A stretch of DNA of 64,000 nt from an uncultured Acetatifactor sp. (GCA_934433135.1 CAKRZO010000005.1:1-64000), one strand, 5' to 3'. Counted from the stretch's first letter, positions 26,173-35,742 are shown. Program-made: numbers and translations. Notes: generated by a model not told the origin, from the sequence alone.

Positions 26173-29100
26173 TTATTCTACTTTTACCGTAAGTATTTCA
26201 TAAGGTTTTGCCCGAAGAAGGAACGAATCCCCTTTCAGATCGATGTCTGAAAGTTCCCTTTCCATCAGATCGCAGAGAGTCGCTTTTGCGGGTTTCCACC
26301 CCAGTTTTACCATAGTTTCACAATGGCTTCCGCAGGCCTCGAAGAATCGAATGATAACAGCGTTCGATTCTTCTGCTTTTTTTATGGTATCCGCAATTAC
26401 ATTAGGGGATGCCACTTCCACCAGACTGTACCGGGCGGGGATTTTTCCGTCTGCTTCCGGTCTTATTACGGGAACTGCCCTCATAGGATTGTTCAGGTCA
26501 TAGGCCATTTGCAAAATACCGGCTTTCCGGTAATCATCCACATGCGGTGCCAGTGTATAAGTAAAAACATGCCGGCAGCGATCCGCATCCGGATTGGGAA
26601 AGGTTGCGGATTTTAACAAAGTCAGCCGCATAACGGAATCATGTACATCATAGCCGTATTTACAGTCATTCAGCAAAGAAACGCCATACCCGTATTCCGA
26701 AAGGTCACAGTACTTATGCGCACAAACCTCGTATTTTGCGGCATCCCAGCTGGTATTGCTGTGAGTAGGACGGCTGACCGCTCCGAACTGAATATCATAA
26801 ACCGCTTCGCTTGCCCTGATAGAAACCGGGAATGCCGCTTTTAACAGCAGATGTTCCTGTTTCCAGTCAATCACTGTTTCAAAATCCATTTTTTTCCTGT
26901 CTTCATACAGCCAGACTGTCTGTATAATCACGGATTCCAGGAAGGTACGCTGAATCTTAAATCCTGCCCGACAGCCGTCCCTTACCGACTCTGCTTTTGT
27001 AACATCATCCGCTATATAGCGTTTTTCCTTGTAATAATTCGTAATCTCCCAGGCATCATATGCTCTCGGATAATCTTCATAAACCTCCAGACAGTTGCCG
27101 CACCCTTTGGAAGCATCGATTACTTCTCTGGAAGCCTGCTTATCATAAAGAGACCGGATCTGATACTGTTCATCAAACTGCACCCGGAAATAGTCGTTCT
27201 CCATTTCCAATGCTCCCAGCCGTATGGAACCTGTCGGTTCTCTTTTTTCCACAATGGCATAGCCTCTGGCTGGAATATGATCCACATAGAGGCTCCTTCC
27301 ATCAACCATTACTACACCGGCGCCCGGAAAAGGCTGAGGATTGAATACCAGAAGAGATTCCTCAGAGTTCTCTTTTAACTCCTTCTGCCCGTTCGGTGCA
27401 GGCTGCAGCGCCTTTTCGACCCGTTTTCTTACTTTATCGGAAATTTCTTCCGCATTCTTTCGCAGAACCGGATAAACCGCATCACAATCTTCATATACCT
27501 CACGAATGGAAGACCCGGGAATGATATCATGGAACTGGTACAGCAAAATTTTCTCCCAGCCCGCCTTCAGAATAGCGGCAGGATATTCCATTCCGAACAG
27601 CTGTCTTCCGAGAATGGCAAAGAATTCCGCATTCTGGTATGCAAATTCACACTTGCGGTTGTTGCGCTTATTCTTTGCTATGGACGTATAAGTTCCTCTG
27701 TGCATTTCCAGGTACAGTTCTCCGTCCCATACCGGAAGTCCCGGATTGTTTTCCTGTTCGGCAACATGTTCCAGGAACTCTTCTGCCGTGCCGATTCTGG
27801 CATTGGGGCATTCCCCGATTCCGTTCTCCAGACGCCTGCGCATCTGAAGCATCTCCTCCGTAGGACCGCCCCCGCCGTCTCCGTATCCGAATGTATTTAA
27901 TACTTCGTCCGAGAATTCTTTCTGGGAAAACCGTTCCCAGCACCCGGCGATCATGGCAGGATGATTATCCGAAACATAGGTTGTATAAGTAACCGGCTCC
28001 TGCCCCCGCTTTTTCTCCTGTGCCGTTAAGAACCAGGTAAAGATCTCCGTTCCGTCGATTCCTCTCCAGCGGAACATGTCATACGGCATCCGATTGGTTT
28101 CGCTCCAACTGATTTTGGAAGTAACAAAACGGTCAATACCGCTCTTTTTCAGAATCTGCGGTAAGGCAGCGGAATAACCGAATACATCGGGAAGCCAGAG
28201 AATATGACTTTCCACTCCGAATTCTTCCCGGAAGAATCTCTTCCCGAATAGAATCTGGCGCACCAGACTTTCCCCGGAAGGCAGATTGCAGTCGGCCTCT
28301 ACCCACATGGCGCCTTCCGCTTCCCATCTCCCGCAGGCAATCATCTTTTTAACCTCGGCATAGGTTTCCGGGCTTTCTTCTTTTAAATAGGCGTACAGTT
28401 GCGGTTGGGAAGACATGAAACGGTATTCCGGGAAACGTTCCATCAGGCGCAATACCGTTGCAAAAGATCTCTGTACTTTCTCCCTGGTCTGCTCCAAGGT
28501 CCATTTCCACGCCACATCAATATGCGTATGCCCCATGCAGATTACCGTTTCCCGCTGATCCCGACTGTACTTTTCATATAACTCCGTTTTGAGATAAGCA
28601 CAGCCCTTTCGGATCCCTTCCCGGAAAGCCCCGCTTCCTACCACCCGGCAATCCATATGATTGATTGCTTCATTGAGAATATGAAGGATATCCGCATATT
28701 CTTTGCTGTTCGGATCGGAAAATTCCAAAATTTCAAAAGGCACTTTCAAGTCGTAATATAACGCTTCCGCTTCCGGATCCGCAAGCACTAATTCCGCAGC
28801 AAACTCCGAAAGGCCTCCCGCCGTTCCTGCATATGCATACAAGGCCACCTGCATTTTATCCTTATTGCAGGTCGGCAGATAGACCTGTGTATGGTTGGTA
28901 TCCATTCCTTGTCTGAGTTCTCCGTCCACATAGGCAATGAACTGGGAATTATTGACTCCCCACTGTCCGTCCTTACCGGCACTAACGAAAAGCCGCACAT
29001 CCTTGCCTTTCCAGTCATCCGGGATCTGTACTTCCCGGATAAACCAGGCGTGGGAATCCCATTTTCCGCCCCAGCGCTCCGCCTCCTGAAAAAGGCGGAA

Positions 29101-29256
29101 TTCTTTTCCGTTCACATCCGGAATCCGATTATCCTTTTTATAACCGCACTCACAAAAATACCAATCCGGAAGGCTTCTTCTGTCCCCAAAGCGTACCTTC
29201 TCCAAAAGATACAGCATCTGCCTTATCCGCTCCATACGAAAATCTGTTTTATCCAC
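26173..29256 (-). CDS. GH38 alpha-mannosidase, long form
   Basis: 1027 residues. Residues 1-230 are a beta-rich N-terminal region. The catalytic domain starts at 236 with HTHIDVAW (zinc ligands His245 and Asp247) and holds the nucleophile Asp357 in WLPDVFGYSAALPQIL. A further zinc-site histidine lies in LYQFHDIIPGSSI. The C-terminal half is the usual beta-sandwich region. It releases alpha-linked mannose. The GTG start is supported by AGGAGGG six bases upstream. No signal peptide is seen, so it acts in the cytoplasm on imported oligosaccharides. It follows an AraC regulator in the same direction. Confidence 0.95.
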   Translation of the reverse strand: MDKTDFRMERIRQMLYLLEKVRFGDRRSLPDWYFCECGYKKDNRIPDVNGKEFRLFQEAERWGGKWDSHAWFIREVQIPDDWKGKDVRLFVSAGKDGQWGVNNSQFIAYVDGELRQGMDTNHTQVYLPTCNKDKMQVALYAYAGTAGGLSEFAAELVLADPEAEALYYDLKVPFEILEFSDPNSKEYADILHILNEAINHMDCRVVGSGAFREGIRKGCAYLKTELYEKYSRDQRETVICMGHTHIDVAWKWTLEQTREKVQRSFATVLRLMERFPEYRFMSSQPQLYAYLKEESPETYAEVKKMIACGRWEAEGAMWVEADCNLPSGESLVRQILFGKRFFREEFGVESHILWLPDVFGYSAALPQILKKSGIDRFVTSKISWSETNRMPYDMFRWRGIDGTEIFTWFLTAQEKKRGQEPVTYTTYVSDNHPAMIAGCWERFSQKEFSDEVLNTFGYGDGGGGPTEEMLQMRRRLENGIGECPNARIGTAEEFLEHVAEQENNPGLPVWDGELYLEMHRGTYTSIAKNKRNNRKCEFAYQNAEFFAILGRQLFGMEYPAAILKAGWEKILLYQFHDIIPGSSIREVYEDCDAVYPVLRKNAEEISDKVRKRVEKALQPAPNGQKELKENSEESLLVFNPQPFPGAGVVMVDGRSLYVDHIPARGYAIVEKREPTGSIRLGALEMENDYFRVQFDEQYQIRSLYDKQASREVIDASKGCGNCLEVYEDYPRAYDAWEITNYYKEKRYIADDVTKAESVRDGCRAGFKIQRTFLESVIIQTVWLYEDRKKMDFETVIDWKQEHLLLKAAFPVSIRASEAVYDIQFGAVSRPTHSNTSWDAAKYEVCAHKYCDLSEYGYGVSLLNDCKYGYDVHDSVMRLTLLKSATFPNPDADRCRHVFTYTLAPHVDDYRKAGILQMAYDLNNPMRAVPVIRPEADGKIPARYSLVEVASPNVIADTIKKAEESNAVIIRFFEACGSHCETMVKLGWKPAKATLCDLMERELSDIDLKGDSFLLRAKPYEILTVKVE

Positions 29257-29281
29257 TGTTTCCCTCCTGTGTTCTCATATA

Positions 29282-29340
29282 GTAACAGTCCAGACATGCC
29301 GTTTGCAAAGCTTTTGCATGCTTCGTAACTGAACTGTTTC
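29282..29340. repeat. Dispersed inverted-repeat element upstream of GH38 gene
   Basis: It starts GTAACAGTCCAGACATGCC and ends AACTGAACTGTTTC, giving inverted ends of the GTAACAGTTCAG family. The inner GCAAAGCTTTTGC is a hairpin. It lies 25 bases from the alpha-mannosidase start, inside the probable leader or promoter. Confidence 0.7.
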
Positions 29341-29410
29341 TCATAAACACTATCATTCTACCTCTGCTCAGGCAAAGAAAACAATTGATAAAACAGACTT
29401 TTCTTTCTAT

Positions 29411-30352
29411 TTATCGGACATGCTTTGAACCGCAGCTTTTGCGGAAAACAACCGGCGAGTATCCTTCCCTTTGTTTGAAAAAAGTGTTAAAATGCTGTAC
29501 ACTTGAGAATCCGAGGCGATCCGCAATACTGCTTACCGCTTCTGCATCCTCCTTTAAATATTCCTTGGCTCTTTTATGTTTTTGAGACAGAATGTATTCC
29601 CTGGTTGACATACCGGTGCGGGATTTGATAATTCTCCCCGTCTGTTTGGTGCTCAAAAAAAGGAAATGAGCGATATCTTCTACGCAGATTCCCGCTTCCA
29701 GGTTATCCTGCACATACTGTCTGATTTTTTCAAAGCGTGCCGCCTCAAAATCTTCTTTTTTCTCTACTTCATATTCCGGAACATTTTTGCCTGAAAAAGC
29801 GGCCGCCATCTCTCCCAGCATCAGAAAAATCCTGTGTTCTATCGCGCTGTAATATCCCAGCTTCATAGCAAGAATTTCTTCAAAAGACTCCTCACACATT
29901 CCTTCTTCAAAGGTTGCGTCCGGCAAAATACAAAAGGGCATCTTACGATAAACCTCATAAATTGCCTTCTGCTCTTCCTTCATACCGCCCGAAGCCGGTC
30001 TGATATCACAGTTCAGACAATATTCCACATATTCTTCCCCTTCCCGGGAAGCCTGCTCATGAAAAACCTGCGGAGGAGTAACATAAATCTGTCCTTCCTT
30101 TACCACATATTCCTTCTCATACTCTTTTTCCTGTTCTTTTTTATATTCCCTCACCTTACAGCTGCCGGATTTTACCACATGGAATTCATAAGAAGAATGG
30201 CAGTGCTTTTTAATCATCCACTCTCCGGTTCTGTGCATGATCCGGAACCAGTATACGTTGATTTCCAGTCCCCCGTAAACCATATGAAACTCCAGTGCAG
30301 ACAGCTTCTGAGATGCTTTGACATATTCCTTCCATTGCTTTTCCCGTTCCAT
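29411..30352 (-). CDS. AraC-family transcriptional regulator with cupin sensor
   Basis: About 313 residues. The N-terminal cupin-like domain has KKHCHSSYEFHVVKSG and YVTPPQVFHEQA. The C-terminal 100 residues hold two helix-turn-helix motifs (EDIAHFLFLSTKQTGRIIKS and AVSSIADRLGFSSVQHFNTFFK...SPVVFRKS). ATG 30352 has GGGAGGAAGAG directly upstream; an in-frame extension to 30529 would overlap the aroA promoter and is rejected. It is expected to activate the GH38 gene, 155 bases downstream, in response to a sugar. Confidence 0.92.
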   Translation of the reverse strand: MEREKQWKEYVKASQKLSALEFHMVYGGLEINVYWFRIMHRTGEWMIKKHCHSSYEFHVVKSGSCKVREYKKEQEKEYEKEYVVKEGQIYVTPPQVFHEQASREGEEYVEYCLNCDIRPASGGMKEEQKAIYEVYRKMPFCILPDATFEEGMCEESFEEILAMKLGYYSAIEHRIFLMLGEMAAAFSGKNVPEYEVEKKEDFEAARFEKIRQYVQDNLEAGICVEDIAHFLFLSTKQTGRIIKSRTGMSTREYILSQKHKRAKEYLKEDAEAVSSIADRLGFSSVQHFNTFFKQREGYSPVVFRKSCGSKHVR

Positions 30353-30442
30353 TCTCTTCCTCCCGCTTACAAACACTCCGGCACAGTTCGCATGTGCAAC
30401 CCATACAGCTGCGCCATTCCTAAAACATTCTACCTCTTTTGC

Positions 30443-30471
30443 TTGCGTTTTAAAATAGATTTTGTTATACT
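30443..30471 (+). promoter_or_regulatory. Promoter of aroA
   Basis: TTGCGT at 30443-30448, a 17-base spacer, and TATACT at 30466-30471. The predicted start near 30478 supports an aroA translation start at 30519 rather than the upstream in-frame codon at 30462. Confidence 0.7.
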
Positions 30472-30518
30472 TTTCGAAGATTCCGGTATTACGATTTTCA
30501 GGAAGGATGACTCTTTTT

Positions 30519-31844
30519 ATGACCGACACTTATCTAGTACCATGTTACCAAGTAACTTGTATTTATCCTCTCAGGCAGGTTCCCGAAGAACCTCTTATAA
30601 TCCATGTGCCCGGCTCCAAAAGCATTACAAACCGGGCTTTGCTTCTGGCAACTTTAGCGGACGGCGATTCTGTTCTGGAGGGAGTTCTTTTTTCCGATGA
30701 TTCCCGTGCTTTTTTACATTGCATTCAGGAACTTGGCTTTTTCACACAAGTCAACGAAGAAGCCAAGACCATCCGGGTAACCGGTCTGGGCGGCCGGATT
30801 CCCAAAAAGGAAGCTTCTCCATATGTGGGAAGCGCCGGTACCGCCGCCCGCTTTTTAACCGCATGTCTCGGCACAGCTGATGGAATTTACCATATGGACG
30901 CTTCCCCGCAGATGCGCAGGCGTCCTATGGCACCGCTGTTAAACTGCCTGAAGGATTTAGGATGCGAAATCGTTTTTGAAGAAAAAGACGGCTTTTTCCC
31001 TTTTACGCTGACAAGCCACGGCTTCGGGAAAGACAGCATACAGGTAAACATTCAGGACAGCAGCCAGTTTTTAAGCGCTCTTCTGATTGCCGGTGTCCGC
31101 AGCGCCCATCCTTTTCAGATCCGGGTAGAAGGCACTCACGGCATGTCCTATATTGACATGACGGTAAAAATGATGCAGCAATTCGGAGTCCGCGTGGACC
31201 GTACTTCCCTTCCCTGTTTTACCATCCCTTCCGGGCAGACCTATCGGGGGCTGCACTATCCGGTTGAACCGGATGTCTCCGCCGCCTGCTATTTTTATGC
31301 CTTGTCTGCGCTTTTGGAAATCCGGGTGCTGGTACCCGGCATCTTCTTTGACTCCCTCCAGGGTGATACGGCTTTCCTTTCCATTCTGGAAAAGATGGGG
31401 TGCCGGGCGGAAAACACCTCACAGGGCATTCTGATGCATCCGCCTGTGGATGGTATCTGCCACGGCGTCAATGTGGACATGCACGCCTGCTCCGATCAGA
31501 CCATTACGCTAGCAGCACTTGCCGTCTTTGCAGACACTCCCACCACCATCCGCGGCATCGGCCACATCCGTCACCAGGAAAGCGATCGGATTGCCGCCAT
31601 TGTAACGGAACTTGGAAAAATGGGAATTTTGTGTCGGGAATCAGAAGAATCCATTACCATTTATCCTGGCAAACCGAAGCCCTGCAGTATCGACACCTAT
31701 GATGACCACCGCATGGCTATGGGCTTTTCCCTGATCGGGCTGAGAACATCAGGTATGATTATCCGAAATCCTGCCTGCTGCAGTAAAACCTTTGAAAACT
31801 ATTTTACGGTTCTGGAACAGGCCATTGCGTTCTGTAAACGATAA
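30519..31844 (+). CDS. aroA: 5-enolpyruvylshikimate-3-phosphate synthase
   Basis: About 441 residues, usual EPSPS size. Motifs: VPGSKSITNRALLLATLADG (phosphoenolpyruvate/S3P site), YVGSAGTAARFLTA, DASPQMRRRPM, DSSQFLSALLIAG, GDTAFLSILEKMGC, and IRHQESDRIAA with DTYDDHRMAMGFSL. It transfers enolpyruvyl to shikimate-3-phosphate in the shikimate pathway. GSAGTAARF replaces the GNAGTA form, as seen in some class II-like enzymes. ATG 30519 lies 12 bases after AGGAAGG; ATG 30507 is too close to it. No other shikimate gene adjoins, so the gene is solitary. Confidence 0.94.
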   Translation: MTDTYLVPCYQVTCIYPLRQVPEEPLIIHVPGSKSITNRALLLATLADGDSVLEGVLFSDDSRAFLHCIQELGFFTQVNEEAKTIRVTGLGGRIPKKEASPYVGSAGTAARFLTACLGTADGIYHMDASPQMRRRPMAPLLNCLKDLGCEIVFEEKDGFFPFTLTSHGFGKDSIQVNIQDSSQFLSALLIAGVRSAHPFQIRVEGTHGMSYIDMTVKMMQQFGVRVDRTSLPCFTIPSGQTYRGLHYPVEPDVSAACYFYALSALLEIRVLVPGIFFDSLQGDTAFLSILEKMGCRAENTSQGILMHPPVDGICHGVNVDMHACSDQTITLAALAVFADTPTTIRGIGHIRHQESDRIAAIVTELGKMGILCRESEESITIYPGKPKPCSIDTYDDHRMAMGFSLIGLRTSGMIIRNPACCSKTFENYFTVLEQAIAFCKR

Positions 31845-31862
31845 CCATTCAAAAAGCGGCTC

Positions 31863-31891
31863 TTGCATGATAAGTTAAAGTATTGTATACT
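31863..31891 (+). promoter_or_regulatory. Promoter of carbamate kinase gene
   Basis: TTGCAT at 31863-31868, a 17-base spacer, and TATACT at 31886-31891. This makes the carbamate kinase gene its own transcription unit, separate from aroA. Confidence 0.7.
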
Positions 31892-31987
31892 TATAGCAAT
31901 CAGCAATTCACAATGATATCCGGCAGCCGGATCCGAAACCATTTGACTGCAGGTATCCCTCTGATATATGGAAAAGAAAGGAATCCT

Positions 31988-32929
31988 ATGAACAAGATAA
32001 AGCAAAAGGTCGTAGTCTCTCTTGGGCATGATGCTCTGGGATATACTACAACACAACAGCAAGATGCTGTAAAAGTAACGGCAAGGGCTCTTGCAGACCT
32101 GATCGAAGAAGGCTGTCAGTTGACGATTACACACAGTAACGGTCCCCAGGTCAGCATGATTCATAAGGCTATGACAGAGCTTCGCAGAATCTATATTGAT
32201 TATACCCCTGCGCCCATGTGCGTCTGCTCCGCCATGAGTCAAGGATACGTAGGCTTTGACCTGCAGAATTCTCTTCGGGGAGAGCTTTTGGGAAGAGGTC
32301 TTTCCTGTCCGGTCAGCACCATCCTGACGCAGGTTACGGTAGATCCCTATGACGATGCCTTCTATGAACCGACAAAGGAAATCGGACGCTTTATGTCCGC
32401 AGAAGATGCCGAGACAGAGATCAAAAAAGGGAATTATGTAAAGGAATATCCGGGAAAGGGCTTTCGGAGAGTAGTGGCCGCCCCCACTCCTTTGGATATC
32501 GTGGAAATCGAGACCATCCGCCTGCTTGCAGATGCCGGGCAGGCCGTTATTGCCTGCGGCGGAGGAGGTATTCCGGTTATCGAACAGAAGGGTACTTTAA
32601 AAGGTGCTTCCGCCGTTATTGAAAAGGATGCCATCGCCGGTAAGCTTGCCGCAGATTTAAAGAGCGACATGCTGATCATTTTAACCGGTGTGGACTATGT
32701 TTATACCGATTACGGAAAAGCCGGTCAGAAGCCGATCTCCTCTATGACCGTAGAGGAAGCACAGCAGCTGATCCGTCAGGGCGAATTCGAAGAAGGAACC
32801 ATGCTTCCCAAAATTGAAGCTGCCGTTCGTTACCTAACCGCCGTTCCAGGCGGAAAAGTGTTGATCACTTCCCTGAAAGAAGTAAAAAATGCCGTAAACG
32901 GCAAATGCGGCACCTATATCCATAACTGA
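31988..32929 (+). CDS. arcC: Carbamate kinase-family protein
   Basis: About 313 residues with an amino-acid-kinase fold. Family landmarks: THSNGPQV, MSQGYVG, STILTQVTVDP, VAAPTPLDIVEIETI, VIACGGGGIPVI, EKDAIAGKLAADL, LTGVDYVYTDYG and the C-terminal MLPKIEAAVRYL...GGKVLITSL. It interconverts carbamoyl phosphate plus ADP with ATP. The N-terminal loop reads SLGHDALG, where most carbamate kinases have ALGGNAL, so His14-Asp15 replace Gly-Asn. AAAGGA precedes ATG 31988; a 35-residue in-frame extension is rejected. There are no arginine deiminase or ornithine transcarbamylase genes nearby. Confidence 0.88.
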   Translation: MNKIKQKVVVSLGHDALGYTTTQQQDAVKVTARALADLIEEGCQLTITHSNGPQVSMIHKAMTELRRIYIDYTPAPMCVCSAMSQGYVGFDLQNSLRGELLGRGLSCPVSTILTQVTVDPYDDAFYEPTKEIGRFMSAEDAETEIKKGNYVKEYPGKGFRRVVAAPTPLDIVEIETIRLLADAGQAVIACGGGGIPVIEQKGTLKGASAVIEKDAIAGKLAADLKSDMLIILTGVDYVYTDYGKAGQKPISSMTVEEAQQLIRQGEFEEGTMLPKIEAAVRYLTAVPGGKVLITSLKEVKNAVNGKCGTYIHN

Positions 32930-32943
32930 CAGGTATAACATTC

Positions 32944-32986
32944 AAAAAAGTTTGTGTCAATTTCCAGTTGACACAAACTTTTTTTT
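32944..32986. terminator. Bidirectional terminator between carbamate kinase and lspA
   Basis: AAAAAAGTTTGTGTCAA is mirrored by TTGACACAAACTTTTTTTT around a seven-base loop. Both sides carry a T-tract, so it can end the rightward kinase transcript and the leftward lspA operon. Confidence 0.95.
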
Positions 32987-33002
32987 AACTCAAACCGCGT
33001 TT

Positions 33003-33479
33003 TCAGACAAGCGGATCTCTCTCGGATAAGCCCAACGCAGTAATCAGCGCTCCGATCATGATAAAGAAATCGGAAACATTAAAAACAATATTTTTAAGTC
33101 TCTTGCTTCCGATATCAAAACTGACATAATCCACCACATAGCCCCGTTTCAGTCTGTCATAGGCATTGCTGAAAGCTCCGCCCAATAACAGGGGCAGTCC
33201 GAAATGCAGCAGACGGTTGCCTTTTTTTCCGAAGCTTACCAGGAAAAGTGCAAAAGCTGCAAATGTCATGAAAAGAGAAAGCGCCGCTGCCAGCTTCTTC
33301 TTGCCGGAGCCGACCCCAAGCATCAGTCCGGGATTGTGAAATTTCTGAAGCAGAATCTTGCCTCTGCCCTTCCGGATGCAGGTATCTTCCCGATATTCTC
33401 TTTCCACTTTATTTTTGATCCGAAAATCCAGATAAAAAATCGTTGCCGCAACTGCGCTTCCCGCAATCAACCCTATCAA
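33003..33479 (-). CDS. lspA: Lipoprotein signal peptidase
   Basis: 158 residues, usual length, with about four membrane helices. The two catalytic aspartates lie in the signatures GAFSNAYDRLKRGYVVDY and FNVSDFFIMIG. The N-terminal substrate region NPGLMLGV replaces the common NxGAAFG, a divergence seen in Clostridia forms. It removes signal peptides from diacylglyceryl-modified prolipoproteins. It starts with TTG overlapping the stop of the S1-domain gene (TTGA), so it should be translationally coupled. Confidence 0.9.
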   Translation of the reverse strand: MIGLIAGSAVAATIFYLDFRIKNKVEREYREDTCIRKGRGKILLQKFHNPGLMLGVGSGKKKLAAALSLFMTFAAFALFLVSFGKKGNRLLHFGLPLLLGGAFSNAYDRLKRGYVVDYVSFDIGSKRLKNIVFNVSDFFIMIGALITALGLSERDPLV

Positions 33480-34483
33480 AGCTTTATCCTGGCCAGAAGG
33501 CTTCCCAGGCTGGTGGTTGCGTTGCCTTCGGACTCATAATGGAATTCTTCAATCTTGTCTGCTTTTACTTCTTCCTTTTGAAGAGCCTCTTCCAGCGCCT
33601 TCATGCTTAAAGAGATTTTTCCGTCATTGGTATTAAGCACTTTTACTTTAACCTTATCGCCCTCTTTCAGCACTTCGGAAGGCTTTTTGATTCTCTTCTG
33701 GCTGATCTGCGAAATATGAACCAGACCGCTTAATCCATCGCCCAGATCAATGAAAGCTCCATAAGGCATCAGGCTTTCCACCGTTCCTTCCAGAACACTT
33801 CCCGGAATAACCATAGCCAGCTTTCTGTCATGCTCTGCCTTTGCTTCTTCCCGTAAAATCTCCTTTGCGGACATTACCAGCTTTTTCTTCTCAGGATCTA
33901 CGGTAATAACCCTGACGGTCAGCTCTTTTCCCAGCCACTCATTCAAATCTTCCACATAGCTTAAAGACAGCTGTGAAGCAGGTACAAATCCTCTGATCTC
34001 TTCCAGATAGCAAATTACGCCGCCATTGGTAACGCCTCCTACTTTTACCTTCACCGGAGTCTTCTCTTCCAAATAAGACTGCAGCTTATCCCATGCCAGA
34101 ACATCGTTTGCTTCCTTTTTGGAAAGCAGAATGTTGCCCTGCCCGTCATCCTTACGGATTACCGTTGCCTTAACTACATCTCCTTTTTTTACGTCCCGAA
34201 GAACGGAAAATCCGGGAGCATCGCTCATATCCTGCGCCTTGATCACGCCCTGGGCATAATATCCCAGATCCAGGACAACTTCCTTTTCGTTTACGTCAAT
34301 CACCGTACCGGTAAGAATATCTCCCTCTGAAATCTTACGGAAAGATGCCTCCAGCTGACCGGCATAATCCGCCATGGTCTCTTCCGGTTCTGCCTTTATC
34401 TCTGCGTTTTCTGCAGCTTCTGCTTTCTCTGCGGACTCGGCTGCCTGCGCCTCATCCGGCATTACTTTCTTTTCTTCCTCCAT
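33476..34483 (-). CDS. S1-domain RNA-binding protein (ribosomal protein S1 homologue)
   Basis: About 335 residues with an acidic, Ala/Glu-rich N-terminal 35 residues. At least three S1/OB-fold domains follow: EGDILTGTVIDVNEKEVVLD near 50, KTPVKVKVGGVTNGGVICYL near 138, and the best-conserved one, GSVLEGTVESLMPYGAFIDLG near 228, with LSGLVHISQI. It resembles the short S1 homologue of Bacillota, which binds mRNA but may not be an essential ribosomal protein. ATG 34483 has GAGG eight bases upstream. It overlaps lspA and follows the cell-wall hydrolase gene by about 10 bases. Confidence 0.92.
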   Translation of the reverse strand: MEEEKKVMPDEAQAAESAEKAEAAENAEIKAEPEETMADYAGQLEASFRKISEGDILTGTVIDVNEKEVVLDLGYYAQGVIKAQDMSDAPGFSVLRDVKKGDVVKATVIRKDDGQGNILLSKKEANDVLAWDKLQSYLEEKTPVKVKVGGVTNGGVICYLEEIRGFVPASQLSLSYVEDLNEWLGKELTVRVITVDPEKKKLVMSAKEILREEAKAEHDRKLAMVIPGSVLEGTVESLMPYGAFIDLGDGLSGLVHISQISQKRIKKPSEVLKEGDKVKVKVLNTNDGKISLSMKALEEALQKEEVKADKIEEFHYESEGNATTSLGSLLARIKL

Positions 34484-34498
34484 AACCATTTCCTCTTT

Positions 34499-35695
34499 CT
34501 AATAAAAAATATGTCCTCCGATGGAAATCCCGTTTAAGCCTTCTACAGGTGTCCTGAAAAATACACAGTTCCCCACATTACTTGCTCCGGCCATTGCCTC
34601 ATCTGCTGCCCGGTAACAGCTCTCTGTCGCCTTGTCGCAGGTAAGCGCCAGCTCCAGTCTACCACTTCCAGCCGGCGAAAATTGTCTGGACTGATAAATG
34701 ACTCCTACCACCGTATCCGGGAAAATGCTGCTGCGCACCCGGTTGATTACGACAGCGCCTACTGCCACTTTGCCTTCATAAGGTTCTCCGCCGGCCTCAC
34801 AGTAAATCAGATTCGCCAAAAGCTTCCGGTCACCTTCCGCAAATTCCAGTTCCGAGATATCTCTCCATTTGGCACCGGCTGCGGCTCTCGATCGCGCCAG
34901 TTCTTCTTTCAGCTTCTTTTTTAAATATTCCAGATCTTCTTCCTTCTTGCGTATCTCGGCTTCATAAGCAAGCGCCTGCTTTTCCGCATCGGAAATCTGA
35001 TCTGCATAATTGGATACCTCGCCCTTTGTCTGATTGACCATTCCGGTAACCTGATCCTGCTTTTCTTTGGTCTGTCTCTTTAACTCGTCTAACTGCGCTT
35101 TTTCCTCTTCCAGCCTTTGTTCCTCCGAAGTGATAAACTCGGTATTTTTCTGAAATTCTTCCAGTTTTTTCTGGCTATAGTCCGCTACTTTTTCAAAAAA
35201 ATCCGCCGTATTAATCAGATCCGAAAGACTCTGCGACTGTACCAGCGCATTCAGGTAGGAAACATTGTTGCTTTCATACAGATACCGGAACATCTGCTTC
35301 ATGTACTCATATTGCCTGGTCTGCACTTCGATCGCTTCCTCCAGGGCAAGCTGCGTATCCGAGATTTCCTGTTCCTTAGCTGCAATCTGACTCTCCAAAT
35401 CGGAAAGTTCTTCACTGATCTGTGAAAGCCGGCTGTTTAAGTTGCTCAATTCGCTTTTTAAGCTTCGGTGTACCCCCTTCAGGGCATCGATTTCATCCTG
35501 CTTTCCATCCAGTTTATCCTTAAGCGCATCTTTTTCTTTCTGCGTCTCATTGATTTTCTGCTGGGTAGTAGAAGCGAAAACCATCCCCGGTACTTCCTTA
35601 TTTTCACGGAAAAAGACGAAGGAAAGCAAAAGGACTCCCGACAGAAAAAATGCCATCCTACGCCCCTTTAACGGACGTTGATCTCTTTTTGCCAT
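34499..35695 (-). CDS. Secreted cell-wall hydrolase, coiled coil plus SleB-type domain
   Basis: 398 residues. A signal peptide or anchor lies at residues 13-36. Then come about 220 residues of CwlO/PcsB-like coiled coil, rich in Glu, Lys and Gln. The C-terminal 115 residues are a SleB-type hydrolase (PF07486-like), with the catalytic glutamate in IYCEAGGEPYEGKVAVGAVVINRV and later VIYQSRQFSP. SleB-type enzymes are lytic transglycosylases acting on peptidoglycan, often in spore-cortex germination. The coiled coil suggests regulation by an FtsEX-like partner. It lies between upp and the S1 gene, all leftward. Confidence 0.92.
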   Translation of the reverse strand: MAKRDQRPLKGRRMAFFLSGVLLLSFVFFRENKEVPGMVFASTTQQKINETQKEKDALKDKLDGKQDEIDALKGVHRSLKSELSNLNSRLSQISEELSDLESQIAAKEQEISDTQLALEEAIEVQTRQYEYMKQMFRYLYESNNVSYLNALVQSQSLSDLINTADFFEKVADYSQKKLEEFQKNTEFITSEEQRLEEEKAQLDELKRQTKEKQDQVTGMVNQTKGEVSNYADQISDAEKQALAYEAEIRKKEEDLEYLKKKLKEELARSRAAAGAKWRDISELEFAEGDRKLLANLIYCEAGGEPYEGKVAVGAVVINRVRSSIFPDTVVGVIYQSRQFSPAGSGRLELALTCDKATESCYRAADEAMAGASNVGNCVFFRTPVEGLNGISIGGHIFY

Positions 35696-35742
35696 GTCTT
35701 AAGTCCACCCGCCTTTCCCTTTTGCCCCTCATTTGATATCAC

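Noticed and set aside
29834..30700. Rightward 288-codon frame opposite the AraC gene and into aroA
   Set aside because: It overlaps two better-supported genes, and its Phe/Ser/His-rich translation is typical of antisense frames.
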